DNA of 64,000 nucleotides from positions 372,001-436,000 of the forward strand of contig NZ_JARGYD010000001.1 in the NCBI RefSeq assembly GCF_029168315.1, in the 5' to 3' direction. This DNA is from Psychromarinibacter halotolerans. GTDB lineage: Bacteria; Pseudomonadota; Alphaproteobacteria; Rhodobacterales; Rhodobacteraceae. A model generated the notes under the pieces. It searched no databases. It saw only the letters and a list, made by a program, of their open reading frames with translations, and was not told the origin of the DNA. The position numbers and the translations under genes were made by a program. Shown one piece after another: positions 26,142 through 34,241 of this stretch. Numbering within the stretch: position 1 is the stretch's first letter; the number at the start of each line of letters is the position of its first letter.

Positions 26142-27250
26142 GGGCGGGCGTCTTCCGCGAAGGCCAGCAGCATGTCGTGGGCCTCGGGGTCGTCGACCTG
26201 CTCGGGCGGGTGCTTGAACAGGAACGCGCTTGCCTCGGGCACCGCGCCTTTCAGGCCGCGTTCCAGCGAGATGCGGGCGCAGCGCACGGCGGTGATCGCC
26301 ATCGCGGCGGCGTTCGGGCTGTCTTCGACTTCTAGCCGGACCTCCATCGAGGTGCGGGCGCCGCCCAGCAGCTGGCCCTCGATCCGCACGTAGGCGACCT
26401 TGCGGTCGTGCAGCCACGGGACATAGTCCGACGGGCCGATGCGGATGTTGCCGTCGGCAAGGCGCGAATCCATCGCAGCCTGCACCGCTTCGGTCTTCGA
26501 CTCGCGCTTCAGCGCCAGCCGGTCCATGTCCATCATGTTCATGAAGTCGGTGTTGCCGCCGACGTTCAACTGATAGGTGCGGTCGATCTTCACGCCGCGC
26601 ATGTCGGCCAGATGCGCCAGCGTGCGGTGCACCACGGTCGCGCCGAACTGCGCCTTGAAGTCGTCGCCAAGGATCGGCAGGCCGGCGTCTTCGAACTTCT
26701 TGGCCCATGCAGGGTTGGACGCCAAGAACACCGGAATGCCGTTCACCACGGCGCAGCCCGCTTCCAGCGCGCATTGGGCGTAGAATTCCACCGCCTGCGT
26801 GCTGCCGACGGGCAGGAAGATCACCAGCACCTCGGCCTGCGCGTCCTTCAGCGCGGCGACGATCTGGTCCTTCGACAACGGCGGCTCGTCCGACGGCACG
26901 AAGCTTAGTTCGGGCGGCTGGTTGCGCATGAAGGCGGACACGCCGTCAAGGTCGGGGCCGCGGTGCACGCGGGCCGGTTGATCGTCGAGCTTGTCCCAGA
27001 AGATCTCGGTGCAGTTGGGATCGGCCAGAACCGCCTCGCCGATGGGGCGGTTCACCTTGCGCCGGTCGACGTCGAAGCCTGCGACGATCTCGATGTCCTC
27101 GGGGCGGTAGCCGCCAAGTTCCGGGAACGAGACGCCAACGGCATCCGCACCTTTCACGCGGCAATAGGAAACAGCCTGGACGAGCGAAGAGGCGCAATTG
27201 CCGACGCCGGCAATCGCCGTGCGGATACTGCCGCGCTGGGAGGTGCTCAT
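26138..27250 (-). CDS. ino1: Inositol-3-phosphate synthase
   Basis: A 370-residue enzyme converting glucose-6-phosphate to 1L-myo-inositol-3-phosphate with bound NAD(+). The Rossmann motif is AIAGVGNCASSLVQAVSYC; other family blocks are VVNGIPVFLASNP, LGDDFKAQFGATVVHRTLA and YQLNVGGNTDFMNM, matching the actinobacterial/archaeal-size class. Bacteria without inositol lipids or mycothiol seldom keep this gene in a lipid cluster. Here it is coupled to the ketosphinganine reductase-like and CdsA-like genes, as in Bacteroides inositol-sphingolipid clusters, implying an inositol phospholipid or sphingolipid product. Confidence 0.92.
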   Translation of the reverse strand: MSTSQRGSIRTAIAGVGNCASSLVQAVSYCRVKGADAVGVSFPELGGYRPEDIEIVAGFDVDRRKVNRPIGEAVLADPNCTEIFWDKLDDQPARVHRGPDLDGVSAFMRNQPPELSFVPSDEPPLSKDQIVAALKDAQAEVLVIFLPVGSTQAVEFYAQCALEAGCAVVNGIPVFLASNPAWAKKFEDAGLPILGDDFKAQFGATVVHRTLAHLADMRGVKIDRTYQLNVGGNTDFMNMMDMDRLALKRESKTEAVQAAMDSRLADGNIRIGPSDYVPWLHDRKVAYVRIEGQLLGGARTSMEVRLEVEDSPNAAAMAITAVRCARISLERGLKGAVPEASAFLFKHPPEQVDDPEAHDMLLAFAEDARP

Positions 27251-27320
27251 GTATCCCTCGAAATTCTCGTTATTCTAGGCGGGGTTTTGGCACGGTGACG
27301 GGGCGGGCGCCAGTGGATTA

Positions 27321-27941
27321 TTACTGAAACTCGCCGCCCGAAACCGCGTAATATTCGGAAATCGCGCCTGCTCCGTCCGGCAGCACGCCGTGGATCGACA
27401 GTTGCGTGACCCGTGGCAGCAGGCCGCTTTCGTCGACATGCGCATAGGCATAGACGATCCGGGCCGTCTGGTCGCCGATGCGGCCCAGCACCTGCGCCCG
27501 GAACGGGGCGGTTTGCAGCAGGACCAGCGGCAGTTGCGGCAGCGGCTTAAGCGCCACGTTGTACTGTCCGGCCACCTCGCGACGGCTGATGTTCACGCCG
27601 AAGGCCAGCAGCCGTTCGATGGGTTTCAGCGGTTTGCGTTCGCCGCCGCTGGCATAGCGGCGCCAGTAGATGTCGACGGCGTCGGGATAGGTCAGGGTGC
27701 CGGCGGCATCGTAGCGCGCGGCGAAGACGATGGTGTTCTCGTTCGTGGACCGTTGCAGAAAGAACATCTGGTTGGGGTCTTCCGGCACCGGCCACTCTGG
27801 CTGGACCAGCGGCACGGCGGGCTGCCGGTCGACCCGAACCGTCTGAAGACGCGCGGCAGAGGCCGCCCCGGGGATAAGCCCGGAAACAAGCGCGGTGCCA
27901 AGGGTCGCACCTGCGGTGCCGATGAAATGACGTCTGTCCAT
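27321..27941 (-). CDS. Tat-exported protein, DUF4833-like
   Basis: A 206-residue protein with a twin-arginine-like signal (MDRRHFIGTAGATLGTALVS) followed by a single beta-rich domain with FFLQRSTNENTIVFAARYDA and VDIYWRRYASGGERKPLKPI. The wording recalls the DUF4833 family, whose function I do not know. It lies between the serine palmitoyltransferase-like gene and ino1 on the same strand, with gaps of 122 and 70 bp, so it probably belongs to the lipid pathway, acting in the periplasm. I see no catalytic motif that identifies it. The ATG at 27941 is chosen because it starts the signal sequence. Confidence 0.6.
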   Translation of the reverse strand: MDRRHFIGTAGATLGTALVSGLIPGAASAARLQTVRVDRQPAVPLVQPEWPVPEDPNQMFFLQRSTNENTIVFAARYDAAGTLTYPDAVDIYWRRYASGGERKPLKPIERLLAFGVNISRREVAGQYNVALKPLPQLPLVLLQTAPFRAQVLGRIGDQTARIVYAYAHVDESGLLPRVTQLSIHGVLPDGAGAISEYYAVSGGEFQ

Positions 27942-28063
27942 GATGCAACTATAGCGCGGGTCGCGACATCTTCGAGACACTCAAGAACAAGGCGCCGTGA
28001 CCATCGGCAAGCTTCTGCCTGTGGCGGTGCTGCGCGGCCCGTGGCCCGCAGCGCCGTGCCGGA

Positions 28064-29296
28064 TCAGGAGCTGGCGATCTGAACCGGCAGTTCGCCGTGC
28101 ACCGCAGCGGCGGTGACGTCGACGGCACGCAGGATGTCTTCGTCCCGGTGCGCGGCGGAAAAGAAGAACCGGATGCGCGGCTGATCTTTCGGCACGCCCA
28201 CCTGAACGATGGGCGGCGCGTAGATGCCATGCTCGATCAGCACCTGACTGACCATCATGGTTTGTTCGGGGCTTTCGAAATGCAGCGGCACGACGGCTTC
28301 GCCGATGGCGTTGCCGGGTTCCAGCCCGGCGGCGCGGGCGCTGTCGCGGAACAGGCGCGATTTCTGCTTCAGCCGTTCGACCCGTTCAGGCTCGCGGCGC
28401 AGGATGTTCACGGCGGCATCCGCCGACGCGGTGGTCGCGGGCGACAGCCCGACCGAATAGACAAAGCCGGGCAGGGTGAACCGCAGCCACGCGATCACCT
28501 CGGCATTGGCGCAGATGAAGCCGCCGGAGGACACGAAGCTTTTCGACAGGGTGCCCACGGACAGTTCGACCTCGGACGGGTCGATGCCGAAGTGTTCGCA
28601 GATGCCTTTACCGTTGGGGCCAAGCACGCCGTAGGAATGCGCCTCGTCCACCAGCAGCCAAGCATCGTGGCGTTTCTTCATCTCGATCAGCCGGGGCAGG
28701 TCGGGAATGTCGCCATCCATCGAGTACAGGCCCTCGACGACCACCAGAACATGCCGGAATTCGCCGCGTGCGGCTTTCAGCTGTTCTTCGAGGTCGTCGA
28801 AATCGTTGTGTTCGAACGTGCGGCATTCGAACCGGCCGGACTTAGCGCCCACCACGATCGAGTTGTGCGCAAGGCTGTCGATCAGCACCAGATCGCGCGG
28901 ACCCAGCAGGTGATTGATCAGCGACAGGTTGGTCAGATAGCCCGAGATCAGGGTCAGGACGTCGCCGACGCCAAGGAACTCGGCAAGGTTGCGTTCCAGC
29001 GCACGGTGCGCGGTCCGCTCTCCGCCGACCAGCCGCGACGCCCCTGCGCCCGCGCCATAGTCCTGCATCGCCTGCGTCGAGGCGGCGATGACTTCGGGAT
29101 GACGTGCGAGGCCGAGATAGTCGTAGTGGGCCAGGCTGACATAGCCCTCGGGTTTCGAGGAATACATCTGCTCAAGACGGTCCACGGGCACGAAATAGGG
29201 GTGACCCTTTTCGATGATGGACTTCCCGGCGAGCCGAAACCGTCGCTCTGCCACTGCAGAAAAGCTCGGGCGCTCCGGCTTGCCCTCTGAAACCAT
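28064..29296 (-). CDS. spt: Alpha-oxoamine synthase, serine palmitoyltransferase-like
   Basis: A 410-residue PLP fold-type I enzyme. The family blocks are YDYLGLARHPEV, GAGAGASRLVGGERTAHRAL, DEAHSYGVLGPNGKG (217-231) and the lysine that binds PLP, Lys252, in VGTLSKSFVSSGGF. The family joins an amino acid to an acyl thioester with decarboxylation; serine palmitoyltransferase, 5-aminolevulinate synthase, BioF and Kbl are alternatives. A KDSR-like gene, a DES-like desaturase and inositol genes nearby make serine palmitoyltransferase (giving 3-ketosphinganine) by far the best call. AAGGAGG seven bases before the ATG fixes the start. It follows phnW by 151 bp in the same direction. Confidence 0.85.
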   Translation of the reverse strand: MVSEGKPERPSFSAVAERRFRLAGKSIIEKGHPYFVPVDRLEQMYSSKPEGYVSLAHYDYLGLARHPEVIAASTQAMQDYGAGAGASRLVGGERTAHRALERNLAEFLGVGDVLTLISGYLTNLSLINHLLGPRDLVLIDSLAHNSIVVGAKSGRFECRTFEHNDFDDLEEQLKAARGEFRHVLVVVEGLYSMDGDIPDLPRLIEMKKRHDAWLLVDEAHSYGVLGPNGKGICEHFGIDPSEVELSVGTLSKSFVSSGGFICANAEVIAWLRFTLPGFVYSVGLSPATTASADAAVNILRREPERVERLKQKSRLFRDSARAAGLEPGNAIGEAVVPLHFESPEQTMMVSQVLIEHGIYAPPIVQVGVPKDQPRIRFFFSAAHRDEDILRAVDVTAAAVHGELPVQIASS

Positions 29297-29447
29297 CAAA
29301 ACCTCCTTGGACAGCGCCCTGCCTGGTCTGTCCGTACGTCCGCCTGTTTGCGACAACCTACCGGATTTGACCGCGCGAACAATAGCCCTACCGGGACCGA
29401 CCGGCAAAAATCCCCACGGGCGCACGCGTTGTAACGCCCTGAAACAC

Positions 29448-30548
29448 TTAGTGACGTTCCGTCATGGCCCGGGTGACGCGCCCTGCGGCGTCGAGGAACG
29501 CGGCGATGTCCGAGGGGGTCACGTCACCGATAACCCCGACGCGAAATGTCGCACGATCACGCATCTTTCCCGCGTAAATCGCGAAGCCTTCGGCCTTCAG
29601 CCTGTCATAGAACTGTTGGAAATCGAACCAGTCCTCAGCGGGTTCCGAGAACGAGACGATGATCGGTGCCTGTGTCGCAGGGTCCAGCACCGACTGGAAG
29701 CCCAGTGCGGTCATCCCCTTGATTAACTGCGTACAATTCTCGGTATATCGCGCCAGCCGCGCGGATGTGCCGCCCTCGGCCCGAAGTTCGTCCAACGCCT
29801 GCGCCAGCGCCGCGATGACATGTGTCGGCGGTGTGAACCGCCACTGGCCGTCAGCGGAAAACTGCCGATCCTGTGCCGCCAAATCCAGCACCAGCGACGG
29901 CGATCTGTGATCGTCGCGCAACAACAACGACTTGTCGCAGATCACGAAAGCGGCGCCGGGGACGCCCTGCAGGCACTTGTTCGACGAAGCGGCCAGCGCG
30001 GCGAATCCCGTTTCTGCGGCGTCGCAGGGCAGCGCGCCGAACGAGGACATCGCGTCGACCAGCATCTTTGCCCCCGCGGCGCGGCAGACCTCGGCGATCT
30101 CGGCCAGCGGGTTCAGGACGCCCGACGTGGTTTCGCAGTGGATCACCGCGACGAAACGGTGGCGCCCTTCGGCCAGCGCCTCGGCCACCCGCGCGGGCGG
30201 GACCGGGGCGCGGTCGGGCAGGTCGAGCACGTCGTGTTTCAGCCCCATGCGGGCGCAGATCTCGGCGATCCGACGGCCATAGGCGCCGTTCGCGACCACC
30301 AGCAGGCCGTCGTCGGGCGCGACGAGGGTCGCGATCATCGCTTCGACCGCGAAGGTGCCCGAGCCCTGCAGCGGGACGGCGGTATAGGCGTCACCCGCGT
30401 TGGCGATCGCCAGCAACTCGGCGCGGACCTGTGCCGTCAACGCCTCGAACTCGGGATCGCGCGAGCCCCAGTCGCGCAGCATGGCGCGCTTGACGCTGTC
30501 GGTGGTGGTCAGTGGTCCGGGGGTCAGCAGCAGGGGGGCGTCGGTCAT
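29448..30548 (-). CDS. phnW: 2-aminoethylphosphonate-pyruvate transaminase
   Basis: A 366-residue class V aminotransferase. The N-terminus LLLTPGPLTTTDSVKRAMLR is typical of PhnW, and the PLP lysine is Lys191 in AASSNKCLQGVPG. In degradation it makes phosphonoacetaldehyde from 2-aminoethylphosphonate (AEP). Here it is coupled (4-bp ATGA overlap) to phosphonopyruvate decarboxylase downstream of PEP mutase, so it should run in reverse, aminating phosphonoacetaldehyde to AEP. No phosphonatase (phnX) gene or phosphonate importer lies nearby, which also supports synthesis. Confidence 0.92.
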   Translation of the reverse strand: MTDAPLLLTPGPLTTTDSVKRAMLRDWGSRDPEFEALTAQVRAELLAIANAGDAYTAVPLQGSGTFAVEAMIATLVAPDDGLLVVANGAYGRRIAEICARMGLKHDVLDLPDRAPVPPARVAEALAEGRHRFVAVIHCETTSGVLNPLAEIAEVCRAAGAKMLVDAMSSFGALPCDAAETGFAALAASSNKCLQGVPGAAFVICDKSLLLRDDHRSPSLVLDLAAQDRQFSADGQWRFTPPTHVIAALAQALDELRAEGGTSARLARYTENCTQLIKGMTALGFQSVLDPATQAPIIVSFSEPAEDWFDFQQFYDRLKAEGFAIYAGKMRDRATFRVGVIGDVTPSDIAAFLDAAGRVTRAMTERH

Positions 30549-31678
30549 GCAAGGTACTCGCGGAAGCGGCGGGCGACGGCTTCGGGCGTCACCTTGGGAC
30601 GGGGGAGGTTTTCGATCCGGCTGGGCGCGACCTTCAGGTGCAACAGGCGCGGGCCCGGCACGGCAAGCGCGGCTTTCAGCAACGCATCGGTGGAGTCCGT
30701 CGTGTCGGCACGGCCCGCGAAGGCATAGCCGCAGGCGCTGGCCACGGTCGCGAAGTCGACGCCGGGCGACACGGTCCGCTGGCCGCCCGTGCTTTCGTGA
30801 AGCCCGTTGTCGAGGATCACATGGGTCAGGTTCGCGGGCTGCTCGGCGCCGATGGTGGCAAGGTTGCCCAGCTTCATCAGCGCCGCGCCGTCGCCGTCCA
30901 GCACCACGATCTCGCGGTCCGAGTTCAGCGCCGTGCCTAGACCGATGGCGCTTGCGCCGCCCATCGACCCGACGGTGTACAGATGCGCGGGCGCGTCTTC
31001 GAGCGCGTAAAGCTCGCGGCCACAAAATCCGGTGGTCGCGATCAGCCCGGCGCCCGACGGCACGGCGGTGCGGATCATGTCCAGCACCTCGACCCGGCGC
31101 GGGGGCTCGGTGCCGGTGAAGTCACCCTGCGGCACACAGGCGGGCCGGGCCGGGACCGGAGCCTGATCCAGCGGCGACTTTGCGACGATCCCCTTGGGCA
31201 GCACGAAGCCGTAGGGCAAAGACGTCTCGCCCATCCGCGCCATCGCGGTGTCCAGCGCCGGACCGATGGCGGGGCCGGTTTCGGGGAACGGCGCGTTCGG
31301 GACCTGCATCAGGTCCAGAAGACCTTGCGTGATCTGCCCCATAAGCTCGTGCTGCGGCTCGTCCCCGATGCCCGGCTGCCCGCGCCACGTCGTCAGCACC
31401 AGCGTCGGGATGCGGAACGGGAAATTCAGCGAGGTCAGCGGGTTGACCGTGTTCCCAAGGCCCGAGTTCTGGCACATCACCGCCGTCTCGCGTCCGGCAA
31501 GCCATGCGCCCGCCGCGATGGCCACCGCTTCGCCTTCGCTGGCGGCGCCGACATATGCGGTGTCCGGGCTGGAAATCACCGCGTTCATCAACGGGGTCAG
31601 GAAGGAACAGGGCACGCCCGTCCAGAAGGAAATGCCGCGCTCGGACGCGGCGGCGATGAAGTCCTGCGCGTCGATCAT
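30545..31678 (-). CDS. ppd: Phosphonopyruvate decarboxylase
   Basis: A 377-residue thiamine diphosphate enzyme. The cofactor-activating Glu lies in AASEGEAVAIAAGAWLAG, and the TPP/Mg motif runs from VLDGDGAALMKLGNLATIG to ILDNGLHESTGGQRT. It decarboxylates phosphonopyruvate to phosphonoacetaldehyde, the step that pulls the unfavourable PEP mutase reaction forward. It sits between pepM (49-bp gap) and phnW (4-bp overlap). The single-chain length is that of Bacteroides and Streptomyces Ppd, rather than the sulfopyruvate decarboxylase subunits (ComDE). Confidence 0.93.
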   Translation of the reverse strand: MIDAQDFIAAASERGISFWTGVPCSFLTPLMNAVISSPDTAYVGAASEGEAVAIAAGAWLAGRETAVMCQNSGLGNTVNPLTSLNFPFRIPTLVLTTWRGQPGIGDEPQHELMGQITQGLLDLMQVPNAPFPETGPAIGPALDTAMARMGETSLPYGFVLPKGIVAKSPLDQAPVPARPACVPQGDFTGTEPPRRVEVLDMIRTAVPSGAGLIATTGFCGRELYALEDAPAHLYTVGSMGGASAIGLGTALNSDREIVVLDGDGAALMKLGNLATIGAEQPANLTHVILDNGLHESTGGQRTVSPGVDFATVASACGYAFAGRADTTDSTDALLKAALAVPGPRLLHLKVAPSRIENLPRPKVTPEAVARRFREYLA

Positions 31679-31727
31679 CGGGGGCGGCGCGTTTTCGTCG
31701 AAAGATCAGGGGTCTGCGGGGCGGTCA

Positions 31728-33338
31728 TCACATGGTGTTCCGGGCTTCGGACAGGTCGGCAAGGTCGTTCACGTTGGCCCAGTTGCCGGACACGTAAATG
31801 GCGCGCACCGTCTCGCCCCGCGCCATCAGGCGGGTCAGAACGGCGGCCATGTCGGCCTGCGGCAGCACGCCTTCGGCGTCCATCCGGTCGAGTTCGGCGC
31901 GCAGCTTGGCGGTGCCGTCTGCCGACAGACCAAGCAGGCCGACCCATTGGCCGTCCGGTGTGTCCACCTCGCCGATCGCCTTGACCTTCGGGTCGGCGCC
32001 GGTGGCGAAGCCGCCCTCGTAAGGGGCAGAGCAGGCCACAAGGTCGCGGTCCTTGTCGGTGCCGGACAGCGTCGGGTCGACGAGGATCACGAAATCTTCG
32101 GTGCGGTCGCCCAGCAGGCTGACGAAGAACGGCTGGAACACGATATCGCCGTAGCCAACGATGGCGGCGCCGGTCAGCGCGTCGCGGGCACAGGCCAGCG
32201 ATGCGGCTTCGCCGGTGGTGGCGTAGTCGGGGTTCAGCGCCTTGGAAATGTCCTCGCCCTCGACCGCCTCGTGGCAGTACCCCGCCACGACGGTCACGTT
32301 CTTCACCCGCTCGCGGCGGAAGGCATCCAGCTGGCGCGCAAGGATCGACTGGCCGCGCACGTTGACCATGCACTTGGGCCGGTCCTTAGTCAGGTCGCCA
32401 AGATCGCTGCCGCGCGTGGCGGCAAGGATGACGGCGGACCGCTCGGGCTGGGCGGCAAGATAAACCTTCTCGGCCTCTTCCAGTTCGCTGGCGTTGGCCA
32501 GCGCGAAGACGTCCTCCAACGGCGCGACTTCGGATTCGATCTCTAGCAGGGTCTGCTGTTCAAAGATCTTCCGGCTGACCTGGCGCATGGAACTGATCGC
32601 CGCCCGCAGGTTGTGGTTGGCCCAGATCACCGTCGACACGCCCGCATCGCGGAACTGGTCGGTGGGGGTGCGGTAGTACTTGGTCGGGATCACGATCACC
32701 GGGCAGCGCGAATGGTCCCACAGCCGGTTGAATTCAAGGATCTCGTCGGCGTCGCGCTTGCGCGAGTGGATCACCAGCGCGTCGGCGCCCGCGTCGGCAT
32801 AGGCATCGGCCCGCTTCAGCGCCTCGTCCATGCCCTGACCGGCGATCAGCGCCTCGATCCGCGCCACGACCGAGAAATCGGGATGCTCTTGCGTGTCCTT
32901 GCCAGCCTTGATCTTGCCGCAGAATTCTTCGATGTCGGCAAGGTCGTCGCCCTCGGACAGGAAGCTGTTGGTCTTCGGGAAGACCTTGTCCTCGATGCAG
33001 ACCCCCGCGATGCCGCGCTGGCACAGCTTGCTGACCAACCGCCGGAAGTTGTTGAAGTTGCCATAGCCGGTGTCGCCGTCCACGAGGATCGGCACGGTGG
33101 TCGCGTCGGACATGTATTCCAGCACGTCCAGGACCTGCGTCCACGACAGTTCGTTGTTGTCGCGCACCCCCAGCGTGGCCGAGATCGACAGGCCCGAGGC
33201 CCAGACGCCGCCGAACCCGGCCTCTTCCACGATCTTGGCCGAAAGGCCGGAATGGGCCTCCATCAGGAAGGACAGATCCTTCGACTGAAGAAGGTCGCGA
33301 AGCTGGGTGAATTTGGAACGATCATTGCGTTGCAGCAC
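31728..33338 (-). CDS. pepM: PEP mutase fused to a C-terminal nucleotidyltransferase (PntC-like)
   Basis: A 536-residue two-domain protein. Residues about 10-290 are phosphoenolpyruvate mutase with the diagnostic EDKVFPKTNS (116-125; EDK-x5-NS separates mutases from isocitrate lyase-like relatives), LMEAHSGLSAKIVEEAGF and VDGDTGYGN. Residues about 300-536 are a nucleotidyltransferase: SAVILAATRGSDLGDLTKDR then PKCMVNVRGQSILARQ, with a YGDIVF metal site. Such fused domains (PntC) are known to make CMP-AEP. A GTG at 33338 is preferred on family N-termini; an ATG at 33374 adds 12 residues. An inverted repeat (33368-33375/33403-33410) lies just upstream. Confidence 0.93.
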   Translation of the reverse strand: MLQRNDRSKFTQLRDLLQSKDLSFLMEAHSGLSAKIVEEAGFGGVWASGLSISATLGVRDNNELSWTQVLDVLEYMSDATTVPILVDGDTGYGNFNNFRRLVSKLCQRGIAGVCIEDKVFPKTNSFLSEGDDLADIEEFCGKIKAGKDTQEHPDFSVVARIEALIAGQGMDEALKRADAYADAGADALVIHSRKRDADEILEFNRLWDHSRCPVIVIPTKYYRTPTDQFRDAGVSTVIWANHNLRAAISSMRQVSRKIFEQQTLLEIESEVAPLEDVFALANASELEEAEKVYLAAQPERSAVILAATRGSDLGDLTKDRPKCMVNVRGQSILARQLDAFRRERVKNVTVVAGYCHEAVEGEDISKALNPDYATTGEAASLACARDALTGAAIVGYGDIVFQPFFVSLLGDRTEDFVILVDPTLSGTDKDRDLVACSAPYEGGFATGADPKVKAIGEVDTPDGQWVGLLGLSADGTAKLRAELDRMDAEGVLPQADMAAVLTRLMARGETVRAIYVSGNWANVNDLADLSEARNTM

Positions 33339-33367
33339 GATGCAGAGACCTTTACGGAGGCGGACAA

Positions 33368-33410
33368 CTCCCATTGGTCTGACCCATCGGGACCGCGAAG
33401 TAAATGGGAG
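33368..33410. promoter_or_regulatory. 8-bp perfect inverted repeat between pepM and the TauE/SafE gene
   Basis: CTCCCATT (33368-33375) and AATGGGAG (33403-33410) are perfect inverted repeats separated by 27 bp in the 108-bp divergent region. If the pepM transcript starts upstream of 33410, the repeat could fold over the upstream ATG at 33374. Alternatively it is a spaced operator. It is the only obvious cis signal at the head of the phosphonate-sphingolipid array. Confidence 0.35.
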
Positions 33411-33446
33411 GCTCCCCTACATGTCCGACGCTAACAGGCCCAGCGC

Positions 33447-34196
33447 ATGAGCGCCGAGCTGCTGGGCGAATTCGCGCTTATTTTCGTGGCTCTGGCGCTT
33501 GGCGGGCTGCTGAAGGGCGCGATCGGGGCAGGGGCTCCGGTGGTGGCCGTGCCGGTCATGGCGCTGTTCTTCGATGTACAGCTTGCGGTTGTGGTGATGG
33601 TGATTCCCAATCTCGTCAGCAACCTGTGGCAGGGCTGGCAGCACCGCGCGCAGATGCTGCCGCGACGCTTCACGCTGGGGCTGGCCCTGTCCGGTGCGAT
33701 CGGCGCGGGCACCGGCAGCGTGATCCTTGCGGTGGTGCCGTCGGACGTGCTGCTGCTGGTGGTGGCCGTGATGGTGCTGTTCTTCATCCTGTTCCGGCTG
33801 GCGCGGCCCGACTGGGGCCTGTCCTATCCGGCGGCGCTGAAGCTTGTGTGGCCGGCGGGGTTCCTTGCGGGCAACCTGCAGGGCGCGACCGGGGTGTCGG
33901 CGCCGGTGTCGATCAGCTTTCTAAGCGCGATGCGGCTGGACCGGTTGGCTTTCCTTGCCACGATCTCGGTGTTCTTCGCGCTGATGTCCGTAGTGCAGAT
34001 CCCGGTCCTGTGGGCTTACGGGCTTATGGACTGGCAGCGGACAGCGTACGGCATCGCCGCCATCGTGCCGCTGCTGGCGTTCATGCCGGTCGGGAATTAC
34101 ATCGCACGCTTCCTGCCGCCGAAGCTGTTCGACCGGATCATCATGGTGCTGCTGACGCTGGTCGCGCTGCGCATGATCTGGAAGGCGCTGGCCTAA
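33447..34196 (+). CDS. TauE/SafE-family membrane permease
   Basis: A 249-residue protein with about seven to eight membrane helices. The first half begins LIFVALALGGLLKGAIGAGAP and the second has GFLAGNLQGATGVSAPV, the two repeated GxxxGxxGxGG-like segments of TauE/SafE. Members export sulfite, sulfoacetate or other small organic anions. It is divergent from pepM (108 bp), so a link to phosphonate or C3-sulfonate compounds is conceivable but not shown by sequence. It is convergent with glk. Confidence 0.82.
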   Translation: MSAELLGEFALIFVALALGGLLKGAIGAGAPVVAVPVMALFFDVQLAVVVMVIPNLVSNLWQGWQHRAQMLPRRFTLGLALSGAIGAGTGSVILAVVPSDVLLLVVAVMVLFFILFRLARPDWGLSYPAALKLVWPAGFLAGNLQGATGVSAPVSISFLSAMRLDRLAFLATISVFFALMSVVQIPVLWAYGLMDWQRTAYGIAAIVPLLAFMPVGNYIARFLPPKLFDRIIMVLLTLVALRMIWKALA

Positions 34197-34221
34197 GGCG
34201 CCGGTCCAAGCCGGTGTTATC

Positions 34222-34241
34222 GCACGGCTCAGGCGCCGTGC
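34222..34241. terminator. Stem-loop between the convergent TauE and glk genes
   Basis: GCACGGC (34222-34228) and GCCGTGC (34235-34241) form a perfect 7-bp stem with a 6-base loop that contains the glk stop codon. It lies 26 bp after the TauE gene stop. It could stop transcripts from either side, although no T-run follows. Confidence 0.35.

Noticed and set aside
28064..29296. 5-aminolevulinate synthase, BioF or Kbl.
   Set aside because: No heme, biotin or threonine genes are near; the sphingoid-base reductase and DES desaturase context favours serine palmitoyltransferase. A phylogeny would settle it.
29448..31678. phnW and ppd as part of a phosphonate degradation pathway.
   Set aside because: No phosphonatase, PhnA or phosphonate importer is present, and both are directly downstream of PEP mutase, the biosynthetic enzyme.
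31728..33338. Isocitrate lyase or methylisocitrate lyase instead of PEP mutase.
   Set aside because: The EDK-x5-NS motif is specific for PEP mutase; lyases have the KKCGH-type motif.
33447..34196. TauE/SafE permease as part of the phosphonolipid pathway.
   Set aside because: Divergent location alone is weak evidence; the family usually exports sulfite or sulfoacetate and also borders the sugar locus.
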